Assembly (NCBI GenBank): GCA_902168245.1
Contig: CABHPA010000119.1
Coordinates: 1 to 39,562 of the forward strand
Direction of reading: 5' to 3'
From: Candidatus Melainabacteria bacterium
GTDB taxonomy: Bacteria > Cyanobacteriota > Vampirovibrionia > Vampirovibrionales > Vampirovibrionaceae
DNA length: 39,562 nucleotides
Below the pieces are notes generated by a model. That model was given only the letters and a program-made list of their open reading frames with translations. It was not told where the DNA came from and did not search any database. The number at the start of each line of letters is the position of its first letter. Positions within the stretch are counted from its first letter, which is position 1. A program made the position numbers and the translations under genes. This document shows positions 16,393 to 23,567 of the stretch, in pieces.

Positions 16393-17181
16393 TTACCGCC
16401 CAGGGTGACGAAGCTGTAAAAAGGCCACTTGCCGACCGGCTTCTCCCCGCCGATGCGACCATAAGTAATCTGGCTGGCAGCGGGTGCAGGCTTCAATTCG
16501 CTCAATCTGGCCAATACCCAGCGCCTGTAGTTGAAGTCGGTTGACCTGCTGGAGATCCACATAGGGCTTGCCGCTCTCCCGGCGGTGTTGGTAAAGGCTC
16601 TCCGGCTGTTCGGGGATGCTGTTGGCCACCTCGGCGGCCACTTCCTCCGACACTTCGTAGCAGCACCCGCCGATGGATGGGCCAATGGCGGCCAGTAGTT
16701 TTTCGGGCCGGGCGCTATGTTCATTAATCAGTCGTTGGGCTGCTTTTTGGGTTATGGCCTTGGCGGTGCCGCGCCATCCGGCATGAATCACCGCCCCAAT
16801 GTGCCGATCCGGCTCATATAGAATCACCGGGACGCAATCGGCCACCTGCACCATGGCCGGAATCCCCGGCTCGGTGAGGATGACGGCGTCGGTTTCATCC
16901 TTGCAGGGCAAATCATTGAGCCGGAAGCGATCGGTGTGCGTTTGGCGAGGCAGGGTTAGTCGGGCGTCATCCATCCCGGCATGTCGGCATACGGCCAGCC
17001 GGTTGGCCCGCACTTCCTCGGCGGGGAAAGATTGTCCGCCCAGGGTGATCGGCTTTCCGGTAAAGCCGTGGATCACCCGTTCGGCGTAGGTGCTGAGCAA
17101 CGTGGATTGATACAATACAAATGGATCGGTGCGATCCGGCGGTATGAATGCAGGCATGGGAAACGCGTGGGAATCCTTCAT
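16393..17181 (-). CDS. pgeF: PgeF/YfiH laccase-domain protein (polyphenol oxidase family)
   Basis: Members of this family are now known mainly as purine nucleoside phosphorylases or as peptidoglycan editing factors that hydrolyse misincorporated UDP-MurNAc-L-Ser. The metal-binding His/Cys/His set is visible as H82 in RQTHTD, C116 in QVADCVPVILY and H133 in HAGWRGTAKAI, and GPSIGGCCYEV follows. From the chosen ATG at 17181 the protein is 262 aa, near the usual length. A longer frame to 17310 adds 43 residues unlike the family. A TATAAT (17206-17211, minus strand) lies upstream. Its 5' end overlaps the divergent gene on the other strand. The precursor gene downstream appears to have its own transcription signals. 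Confidence 0.85.
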   Translation of the reverse strand: MKDSHAFPMPAFIPPDRTDPFVLYQSTLLSTYAERVIHGFTGKPITLGGQSFPAEEVRANRLAVCRHAGMDDARLTLPRQTHTDRFRLNDLPCKDETDAVILTEPGIPAMVQVADCVPVILYEPDRHIGAVIHAGWRGTAKAITQKAAQRLINEHSARPEKLLAAIGPSIGGCCYEVSEEVAAEVANSIPEQPESLYQHRRESGKPYVDLQQVNRLQLQALGIGQIERIEACTRCQPDYLWSHRRGEAGRQVAFLQLRHPGR

Positions 17182-17697
17182 TTTCGCTATCTGGCAACAA
17201 GTTTCATTATACTCACACTGTGGGTGGTTATGGTTGCGCCCACGCGAGCGGGCGATTTGGGCGGGCTGCAATTGACCATTGAGCCGGCCAAGCAGATTTT
17301 TTCCAATCATGAGGGGCTGGTGGCCAAGTTTACCTTTTTGGCCCGCTCCAGAACAAAGCTTTGCCTGGCTAAAGACCTGCTTAGCCAGATGCAGGTGAGT
17401 ATTTCCAGATCTGGCACCGGCAAGTTGCCCTTAAAACCCTTGGTGATTCAGGATAACAGCCAGATTTTTCAGGAACCCATGAAGGTGGTCTGGCTGGAAT
17501 CCGGCGAAAGCCTGAGCCTGCGGGCGAACCTGAAACGCTACCAGTTTGACGGGGGCGAACAGTGGACGCCCGGCGAATACAGCGTGAACGCGACCTTTAA
17601 CTTATGTGAGCAGACCCCGGAGCCGGTAGTGACCGATCCCGGCAAGGAAACGCCAGTGAAAGCCTCCGGGCAGGGCTGGTTTATGATTATGATTTGA
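17167..17697 (+). CDS. Secreted protein of unknown function
   Basis: I do not recognise the family. From a GTG at 17167 (GGGAA 5 nt upstream) the protein is 176 aa and begins with a signal peptide (LATSFIILTLWVVMVAPTRAG). The mature part looks like one beta-sandwich domain (LQLTIEPAKQIFSNHEGLVA, SLSLRANLKRYQF, WTPGEYSVNATFNLCEQ), with the feel of a BsuPI-like or Ig-like domain, and two Cys residues. An upstream ATG at 16981 would lie fully inside the opposite-strand pgeF and remove the signal-peptide character, so I reject it. It is followed 22 bp later by the receiver/GGDEF-like gene, probably co-transcribed. Confidence 0.6.
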   Translation: MGILHFRYLATSFIILTLWVVMVAPTRAGDLGGLQLTIEPAKQIFSNHEGLVAKFTFLARSRTKLCLAKDLLSQMQVSISRSGTGKLPLKPLVIQDNSQIFQEPMKVVWLESGESLSLRANLKRYQFDGGEQWTPGEYSVNATFNLCEQTPEPVVTDPGKETPVKASGQGWFMIMI

Positions 17698-17719
17698 CGC
17701 GAGTGAGGGAAACAGACCG

Positions 17720-18622
17720 ATGAAACAGGCGCCAGACGCAATTTATATCATTACCCTGACCCCTGCGCGGGCCGAAGAATTAAAGCGGGCCGTGGTATTG
17801 CGGGGCTTTGACGAAATTTTGTGCATCCCCTACGAGAACGCGGCGCTGTTGCTGAAAGCCAACCCGCCCGCCCTGGCGCTGATTGACCTGGAAGGCGATA
17901 TTGAGAAAGCCACCCGCCTGATGGAGCAAACCCCCGACACGGTAAGAAGCATTGTATTATCCGACACGTTTGACGACAGCCTGTTTGTGACCTGCCATGA
18001 TCACGGGGCGCGGGACTTTCTGGTGAAGCCGGTGGAGGAATCCTATCTGGCCTCGCGGATTATTCGCACCTTGCAGGAGCACCGGGTGGAGCAACTGGGT
18101 GTCCAGAAGGATCGGGTGCTGGTGGAACTGGGCGTATTGTCCTCGTATTCCGGGGCGTTTACCACGTCTTACCTGGTGAAACTATTGAAACAGGAGGCGG
18201 AAGAGCTTTCCCCGTATTCTGCGGAACCTTTGAGCCTGCTCCTGATACAGTTGGAAGGCTATCAAAGCCCCTTGCCGGAAGCGTTGCAGGCGGTTCTGTT
18301 ATCGCAGGTGGGCGATGTGATTCGCCATTGCGCCCGTGGCTTTGACTTGGTGGGCGAATACTTCATGGATAAATTCGCGGTCATTCTGCCCCAAACGGGT
18401 CGGCGCGGAGCCAAGGCGCTGGCGAATCGCATTACGCAGCGCTTGCACGGGCTGACTTTCCAGGGGCCGAACGGGCCGTTTAACCTGGAAGTTCGGGTAG
18501 GGGCCGCCGAGTACGCCGGTTGCCGCCATTACGAGGACTTAATCAACCGGGCGCTGGACGAGTTGAAAAGCGGCGAGCCTAAAAAGGCCGAAGCCAAACA
18601 CAATCCGCTGCACCCGGTTTAA
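17720..18622 (+). CDS. Receiver domain plus degenerate GGDEF domain
   Basis: Residues 1-120 form a response-regulator receiver with candidate phospho-acceptor D56 (ALIDLEGD) and the conserved K103-P104 (DFLVKPVEE). The acidic pair that normally follows the first strand is missing (IITLTPARAE), so phosphorylation is doubtful. Residues about 165-290 resemble a diguanylate cyclase, but the signature GGDEF reads FMDKF (215-219, in EYFMDKFAVILPQT). It therefore should not make c-di-GMP and may be a sensor or protein-binding module. The start has GAGGGA upstream. It follows the secreted unknown and precedes the aminotransferase. Confidence 0.75.
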   Translation: MKQAPDAIYIITLTPARAEELKRAVVLRGFDEILCIPYENAALLLKANPPALALIDLEGDIEKATRLMEQTPDTVRSIVLSDTFDDSLFVTCHDHGARDFLVKPVEESYLASRIIRTLQEHRVEQLGVQKDRVLVELGVLSSYSGAFTTSYLVKLLKQEAEELSPYSAEPLSLLLIQLEGYQSPLPEALQAVLLSQVGDVIRHCARGFDLVGEYFMDKFAVILPQTGRRGAKALANRITQRLHGLTFQGPNGPFNLEVRVGAAEYAGCRHYEDLINRALDELKSGEPKKAEAKHNPLHPV

Positions 18623-18728
18623 TTTGCCGTCTGTAGTATAAACATTTCCTTGCCCGATGTATGATGAATCATGCAGGGGGACGTGGCCGCCTGTGGAATT
18701 ACAGTTGGACAAGCAGTCGAGAGGGAAT

Positions 18729-20090
18729 ATGAGTAAACTGGCTTCTCTTTGGGATGGGGTGATTCATCCGCAAATCAAAACCGAGCTTCCTGGCCCGAAA
18801 ACCAGGGCGTTAATCGAAAAAGACGGCAAATACCTGTCGCCGTCCTATACGCGTGGGTATCCGCTCTCCATCAAGCATGGCTACGGGGCCATGGTGGTAG
18901 ACATGGATGACAACGTGTTTCTGGATTACTGCGCGGGTATCGCGGTTTGCTCCACGGGGCATTCCCACCCGGAAATCGTGAAAACCATCCGCGAGCAGTC
19001 TGAGAAGTTCCTGCACATGTCCGGCACCGATTTTTATTACACCGTTATGGCCGACTTGGCCGAAAAATTGGCGACGACGACCCCCGGCAAGCCGGACAAA
19101 AAGGTGTTTTTCGGGAATTCCGGCACGGAAGCCAACGAAGCTGCCTTGAAGCTGGCCCGCTACCATACCGGGCGCAAGAACTTTATTTCCTTCTATCGCA
19201 GCTTCCATGGGCGCACTTTTGGCTCCATGTCGGTCAGCGCCAGCAAGTCTGTGCAGAGAACCCAGTTCTCGCCGTTGCTGCCGGGCGTGTTCAACGCGCA
19301 TTACCCGTATTTCTACCGGGATCTCTTCCAGAGCGAAAGCCCGGACGCCTGCGCCCGCGCCTGCCTGAACTATATTGAAGAATACATCTTCAAAATGCTG
19401 ACCCCCGCCGAGGAAGTGGCTGCGTTCATTGTGGAACCCATCCAGGGCGAAGGCGGCTACGTGGTGCCTCCGGCCTCGTTCTTGCCCGGTTTGCAGGAAT
19501 TGGCACGTAAATATGGCATCCTGATTATTTCCGATGAAGTGCAGGCCGGAATGGGCCGTACCGGGCAACTTTGGGCTTCCCAGTTGTACCCCGGCTACGA
19601 GCCGGACATTATTACCAGCGCCAAGGGGCTGGCTTCCGGCATGCCGCTGGGCGCCTGTATCGCCAAAAGCGAAGTGATGGACTGGAAACCCGGCACCCAT
19701 GCTACTACCTTCGGCGGAAACCCGGTCAGTTGCGCCGCTGCGCTCAAAACCTTCGAGCTGCTGGAAAACGGCCTGCTGCAAAATGTGAAAGTGCAGGGTG
19801 CTTATTTAAAATCCCGCTTGCAGGAACTGCTGAACCGCTTTGACGTGATTGGCGAAGTGCGCGGCGAAGGGCTGATGCTGGGCGTGGAGCTGGTGGAATC
19901 CAAGGCGAGCAAGAAAAAAGCGCCCGACCTGCGTAACCAGGTGGTCGACGATTGTTATTACGAAGGCTTGCTGATTCTGGGTTGCGGGGAAAATTCCATC
20001 CGCTTCAGCCCGCCGCTGATTATTTGCGAGGAGCAGACCGACAGCGCCATTGCCATCCTTGAAAAAGTGCTGGCCAAGCACAGCCGCTAG
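18729..20090 (+). CDS. Class III PLP-dependent aminotransferase (GABA/ornithine type)
   Basis: This is an omega-amino-acid transaminase of the acetylornithine/GABA/ornithine group. Visible motifs are GNSGTEANEAALKLAR for the PLP phosphate, FHGRTFGSMSVSASK, VEPIQGEGGY, the cofactor Asp in ISDEVQAGMGRTG and the Schiff-base K299 in TSAKGLASGMPLGA. From the ATG at 18729 (GAGAGGG upstream) it is 453 aa, normal for the group. An upstream in-frame ATG at 18657 adds 24 unlikely residues. The exact substrate cannot be read from sequence; it resembles archaeal/thermophile-type ornithine or 4-aminobutyrate aminotransferases. No biosynthetic partners are adjacent. Confidence 0.88.
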   Translation: MSKLASLWDGVIHPQIKTELPGPKTRALIEKDGKYLSPSYTRGYPLSIKHGYGAMVVDMDDNVFLDYCAGIAVCSTGHSHPEIVKTIREQSEKFLHMSGTDFYYTVMADLAEKLATTTPGKPDKKVFFGNSGTEANEAALKLARYHTGRKNFISFYRSFHGRTFGSMSVSASKSVQRTQFSPLLPGVFNAHYPYFYRDLFQSESPDACARACLNYIEEYIFKMLTPAEEVAAFIVEPIQGEGGYVVPPASFLPGLQELARKYGILIISDEVQAGMGRTGQLWASQLYPGYEPDIITSAKGLASGMPLGACIAKSEVMDWKPGTHATTFGGNPVSCAAALKTFELLENGLLQNVKVQGAYLKSRLQELLNRFDVIGEVRGEGLMLGVELVESKASKKKAPDLRNQVVDDCYYEGLLILGCGENSIRFSPPLIICEEQTDSAIAILEKVLAKHSR

Positions 20091-20099
20091 ATGGCTGTC

Positions 20100-20122
20100 G
20101 AGCGGTAGTCGCTCAAGTTTTT
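20100..20122 (+). terminator. Weak hairpin with T-tract after the aminotransferase
   Basis: GAGCG (20100-20104) pairs with CGCTC (20110-20114), followed after 3 nt by five T residues (20118-20122). The stem is only 5 bp, so termination may be partial. Confidence 0.35.
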
Positions 20123-20167
20123 CAATCCGGGGCCGATACCGAAGGGTACTGAAACGATGGGTATCCC

Positions 20168-20725
20168 ATGAGCGATCGGCCCCCGAAAAACCATAACCGC
20201 CGCTGGTACGACCAGATCGGCAACATGACGCTGGCCATTCTGGTGAGCCAGAATTTTCCGCGTGAAATTCAGGGCTTAATCGCCAAGAACCTGAATGATG
20301 CGATTGACGATTGCCGCAAGCGTAAAAAGCACGATCAGCGCCAAGCCATTTCCTTTGGGCCACACCATCAGGTGCTGGGCTTGTATAAATCGGGCTATCG
20401 GCAGCGCTGGTATGACCCTGAACCCAATCTGCACCGGGCCTTGAGCTTTATGAGCAGTGTGCCGGAACCCTTTCTGGCTGAATTTGCGGAGCGGATTTTG
20501 CAGGTGGAGCAGTACATGGTGCGGCAACGCGAACAGTTTACCGGCTACCCCGGCCATCCCCCATACGAATGGGGATTTGATCGGATTGAGAACCGTGTGC
20601 AAGAGCTGCTGGAACGCAGCGAAATCCGCATGTCCGAAACCGCCGGTGGTTTCCGTCTGATGAATGAACAACCGTCCCCGTTGCGCAAAAACAGGCAGCC
20701 CCGCTTCCGTAGGCCATCCGCCTAG
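20168..20725 (+). CDS. Hypothetical protein, basic, 185 aa
   Basis: I do not recognise this protein. It is soluble and polar, with a basic N-terminus (MSDRPPKNHNRRWYDQI), a helical region (about 20-60, ending DDCRKRKKHDQR), a Trp/Tyr/Arg-rich middle (GLYKSGYRQRWYDPEPN), another helical segment (about 95-125) and a basic disordered tail (LRKNRQPRFRRPS). Codon use matches its neighbours and the frame is free of stops over 186 codons, so it is probably a real gene. The start codon at 20168 has only a weak upstream site. It could bind nucleic acid judging from charge, but no motif supports that. Confidence 0.6.
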   Translation: MSDRPPKNHNRRWYDQIGNMTLAILVSQNFPREIQGLIAKNLNDAIDDCRKRKKHDQRQAISFGPHHQVLGLYKSGYRQRWYDPEPNLHRALSFMSSVPEPFLAEFAERILQVEQYMVRQREQFTGYPGHPPYEWGFDRIENRVQELLERSEIRMSETAGGFRLMNEQPSPLRKNRQPRFRRPSA

Positions 20726-20733
20726 GTTTGGGG

Positions 20734-20739
20734 TAAAAT
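20734..20739 (+). promoter_or_regulatory. -10 (TAAAAT) upstream of the M20 peptidase
   Basis: TAAAAT lies just after the stop of the previous gene and 61 bp before the ATG at 20801. It gives a predicted leader of about 55 nt with GAGAA before the start. No clear -35 was seen. Confidence 0.4.
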
Positions 20740-20800
20740 ACGGCAATCCGGTTTGGCGCCGGGTTATAGAAGCAGGATTTGTGCCGGAGCATACTGAGAA

Positions 20801-21889
20801 ATGGGCGTTATTGAAAGATTCCAGGCCATTGTGCCGATTGATAACCCTTCCGGGCGGGAAGAGCGGATTCGGGAGCGGATTGCCGAGACCTTGCGTGGGT
20901 TTGGTATTGCCGACTTAACCGTGGACGCTGCTGGAAACCTGTTTGTGCGGGTGCCTGGCGATGCGGGCAAAGACACCATTATGTTGTCGGCGCATATGGA
21001 CAGCGTTCCCCCGTGCGAAGGCATTGTGCCGGTGCGGGATACCCGTGCGGAGCGGCCCATTATCCGCTCTGAAGGGCGCACCATTTTGGGCGCGGATGAC
21101 AAGGCTGGCATTGCCGTGGCGCTGGAAATCGTGGAGCGCCTTTCCAAAAACGGGTTTAAAACCAATCACCCGCTGGAATTGTTTTTTTCCACCGGCGAGG
21201 AAGTCGGCCTGACCGGGGCCAAGGGCTTTAATATGGAGCAGGTTCGCGCCAAATACTGCTACGTATTGGACGGCGAAGGCCGGGTGGGCCTGATTTTCAA
21301 TGCCGGGCCTTCCCAAGAGAACATTCAGATTGCCTGCACTGGTCGGGCCTCCCATGCAGGCATGGCCCCGGAAGCGGGCATCAGCGCCATCCAGATGGGG
21401 GCGGCCCTCTGCGCGCAGCTTCCCACCGGAAGGCTGGCGGAGGATCTCACCTGCAACATCGGTGTGATTCAGGGCGGCAACGCCATGAACATTGTGGCGC
21501 CCGAACTTGTCATCCGCGGCGAGATGCGCAGTCACGACGAAGCCAAGCTGGCCGGGCTGGTGGACACGTATCGCAGCATCTGCCGGGAGGTGGAAGGTCG
21601 TTTTAAAGGTGGCGTGGTGGAAATGAAAAACATTCGCCGTTACGATCATTTCCGGGTGGAGCCGGGGCATGAGGTGATTCGGCGCGCACAGGCAGTGGGC
21701 GAGCAATTAAAGGTATCTCCGCAGTTAGCGGGCATGAACATTGGCTCAGATGCCCATATCTTGAACAAAAATGGCTTGCCGACCGTGGTGCTGGGCATGG
21801 GCTTCCATTATTCGCACAGTCTGGGCGAGTTTATCTTCTGCGAGGAGCTGGAGCAGGTCTGCCAAATGGTTGAAAAGCTGGTTGAGTAA
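20801..21889 (+). CDS. M20 family di-zinc peptidase, PepT-like
   Basis: This metallopeptidase probably removes N-terminal residues from short peptides. The metal ligands and catalytic residues are all present: H65-M-D67 (SAHMDSV), D99 in GADDKAG, the general base E133-E134 in STGEEVGLTG, D157 in VLDGEG and H339 near the end (YSHSLGEF). The dimerisation lid (about 175-285) begins NIQIACTGRASHAGMAPEAG. It is 362 aa and resembles the shorter PepT-like/YqjE group more than 410-aa E. coli PepT. It stands alone with a -10 box upstream. Confidence 0.85.
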   Translation: MGVIERFQAIVPIDNPSGREERIRERIAETLRGFGIADLTVDAAGNLFVRVPGDAGKDTIMLSAHMDSVPPCEGIVPVRDTRAERPIIRSEGRTILGADDKAGIAVALEIVERLSKNGFKTNHPLELFFSTGEEVGLTGAKGFNMEQVRAKYCYVLDGEGRVGLIFNAGPSQENIQIACTGRASHAGMAPEAGISAIQMGAALCAQLPTGRLAEDLTCNIGVIQGGNAMNIVAPELVIRGEMRSHDEAKLAGLVDTYRSICREVEGRFKGGVVEMKNIRRYDHFRVEPGHEVIRRAQAVGEQLKVSPQLAGMNIGSDAHILNKNGLPTVVLGMGFHYSHSLGEFIFCEELEQVCQMVEKLVE

Positions 21890-21964
21890 GCCAAGGGGGG
21901 CTTTAATACCGATTTCAACAATACGAGTGGCAGGATAAGGCCTGTTATTCTGTTGGAGACTCAA

Positions 21965-21970
21965 TATAAT
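21965..21970 (+). promoter_or_regulatory. -10 (TATAAT) 8 nt before the two-TM protein
   Basis: A perfect TATAAT ends 8 nt before the ATG at 21979, suggesting a leaderless or near-leaderless transcript. A weak CTGTTA at 21942-21947 is at the right distance for a -35. Confidence 0.45.
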
Positions 21971-21978
21971 GGCGTTAT

Positions 21979-22581
21979 ATGGTTGAGAGAAAGCTTGATT
22001 TGATGTCCAGAACCGCAAGAGCGATCGCGCAAGAATATTTAGATAAAACTGAAAAAGCTTACCAATCCGCTAAAAGTGAATATTTCCGTTCCAAGTATTG
22101 GCTCTTGTGGTTGGGGCTTTTTATCACGATTTCCAGCGCCCTCAATGGAACGGACTTTATCTTGCCATGGAATGGAGGCTCTATTACCATCCCCAAGGGT
22201 TCTCTTCAAAACTTAACAACCTGCCTGGGCGCCCTCAGCGCTTTAATACAAGGTTATATACAGCTTAAAGACCCTCATACCGAATGGCTTAAGAAATTTC
22301 GTTCCTATATGGGCGTGTTGTTTGAGATTAATCGATATGATGTGGGTGCTGAGCCTTATGGCGACCCGCTTCATAAGGACGGGCAACTGGTCATCAATAC
22401 GGAAAAGGTTATTCGCTCGTCTTTGTGGAGTATTGATAACCGGGAAGACGGAAAAGCGCCACAAGGGACAAAGCCAACCCCCGAAGCCGAATTGTCGGAT
22501 AATCAACCCCCTGCCAGCACAGAGGAGGTCATTGTTGAGTCTTCCATAAGCCAAGAGCCGGGTGAAGGGCCTGAGAACTAG
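21979..22581 (+). CDS. Two-TM membrane protein, possibly SLATT/DUF4231-like
   Basis: The 200-aa protein has a long N-terminal helix (about 9-38, RAIAQEYLDKTEKAYQSAKS), two TM segments (about 41-64, WLLWLGLFITISSALNG; about 77-98, LTTCLGALSALIQGYI), then a helix with W and R (TEWLKKFRSYMGVLFEINRY) and a disordered acidic tail. This helix-2TM-helix plan is that of SLATT/DUF4231 domains, some of which act as pore-forming effectors in nucleotide-signalling defence. That assignment is tentative, because no sensor or nucleotide cyclase is beside it. GC is visibly lower than in neighbours, suggesting transfer. An alternative start is the ATG at 22003 behind GAGAGAAAG. Confidence 0.55.
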   Translation: MVERKLDLMSRTARAIAQEYLDKTEKAYQSAKSEYFRSKYWLLWLGLFITISSALNGTDFILPWNGGSITIPKGSLQNLTTCLGALSALIQGYIQLKDPHTEWLKKFRSYMGVLFEINRYDVGAEPYGDPLHKDGQLVINTEKVIRSSLWSIDNREDGKAPQGTKPTPEAELSDNQPPASTEEVIVESSISQEPGEGPEN

Positions 22582-22847
22582 AAAGGCTGGACACTTGTAG
22601 TCTGGATTTGGTACTTAGCTGGATGTAACAGGTGGCGGCACAGTTCTAAAAAGCTTTCGGCTATTGATTGTCAGGATTTGTCTTTGCAAATCTTAATCTT
22701 TTAACACCAAAATCCAAATAGTTGTTTTTATGCAATCACAAGGGAAACAGAGAACCAATTCTCTACCAATTCCCGGAAGCTTTATTTCTCTACTACTACT
22801 ACTAAACTTCTTCCTACCTACTTTTTTATTCTACTCAGACAAGTTTG
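22582..22847 (+). ncRNA. AT-rich intergenic region with nested hairpin; possible small RNA
   Basis: No convincing protein gene lies here. A nested helix is visible: GGGAA (22742-22746) pairs with TTCCC (22770-22774), enclosing AGAGAA (22749-22754) pairing with TTCTCT (22759-22764) around a CCAA loop. A run of CTA repeats and pyrimidines follows, then the terminator at 22848-22868. Since the gene before ends at 22581, the pieces could form a small RNA or a long 3' UTR. No known RNA family was recognised. Confidence 0.3.
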
Positions 22848-22868
22848 CCCGCCACCGGCGGGTTTTTT
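22848..22868 (+). terminator. Strong Rho-independent terminator
   Basis: CCCGCC (22848-22853) pairs with GGCGGG (22857-22862) around an ACC loop and is followed directly by six T residues. It ends transcription from the two-TM gene or from a small RNA, ahead of the DUF192 gene. Confidence 0.85.
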
Positions 22869-22911
22869 ATTGGGTTGATTTGCCATTCCGCACGGTTGAA
22901 CCGGATTGGCG

Positions 22912-22917
22912 TACAAT
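22912..22917 (+). promoter_or_regulatory. -10 (TACAAT) for the DUF192-mfd pair
   Basis: TACAAT lies 35 bp before the ATG at 22953 and downstream of the terminator, so a new transcript probably starts near 22924. No good -35 was found. Confidence 0.4.
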
Positions 22918-22952
22918 AAAAGACAGACCCTTTGAACGAGCGATTGACCCCC

Positions 22953-23561
22953 ATGTTCCTGAGACATTTCTTGCAATCCCTCACCGGCTGGCTGATGGCC
23001 AGCTTCGCGCTTCTGCTGGCGGGAGGGCTGGTGTTTTTCGGCGGAAATGCAAGCCGGGCGGATGTCCCGCTGCTGGAGGAAGTCAACTTTGCCGCCCAAG
23101 CTGGGGAGCAACCCCAGAGCGGTTTGCGTCAGATCAATATGACGCTTGCGGGAAAGCGTTATCGGGTAGAAGTGGCTGAAACGCCGGAACAATCCGAAAA
23201 GGGGTTGATGTATCGCACGTCCCTGCCGGATAATCACGGGATGTTGTTTTTGTTTGAACCACCCCGCGTGGTGAATTTCTGGATGAAAAATACGAAAATC
23301 CCGCTGGATATGGTGTTCCTGGCGAAAGGGACGGTACTGCATGTGGCCCGCAACGCGCGGCCTTGCCTTACGAGTGTTTGCGCCACGTATGGCTCGCAGT
23401 TCCCGGTGGATATGGTGGTGGAACTGCCTGCCGGGACGGCGGACAAAAACAAAATTATTCCCGGCGCCACGGCAATTGTGAATGTGCGCCGTAAGACTCT
23501 TGCTTTCACGCGTCAGCTCTATGCCCGCAACCACGGGGCTGCGCCAGTGGAGGGACGGTAA
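22953..23561 (+). CDS. Secreted DUF192 family protein
   Basis: The ATG at 22953 gives a 202-aa protein with a clear signal peptide (LMASFALLLAGGLVFFGGNA, about 14-33). A DUF192 domain fills the rest: EVAETPEQSEKGLMYRTSLP, GMLFLFEPPRVVNFWMKNT, IPLDMVFLAKGTVLHVARN and ending PGATAIVNV. DUF192 proteins are small envelope or secreted beta proteins of unknown biochemical role. An in-frame TTG at 22932 would add seven residues without a better ribosome site. It ends 6 bp before mfd, so the two are probably co-transcribed. Confidence 0.85.
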   Translation: MFLRHFLQSLTGWLMASFALLLAGGLVFFGGNASRADVPLLEEVNFAAQAGEQPQSGLRQINMTLAGKRYRVEVAETPEQSEKGLMYRTSLPDNHGMLFLFEPPRVVNFWMKNTKIPLDMVFLAKGTVLHVARNARPCLTSVCATYGSQFPVDMVVELPAGTADKNKIIPGATAIVNVRRKTLAFTRQLYARNHGAAPVEGR

Positions 23562-23567
23562 GCGCTT

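Noticed and set aside
22730-23179. 149-codon frame starting at 22730
   Set aside because: It runs straight through a strong terminator and then overlaps the DUF192 gene in another frame, and it lacks a ribosome site.
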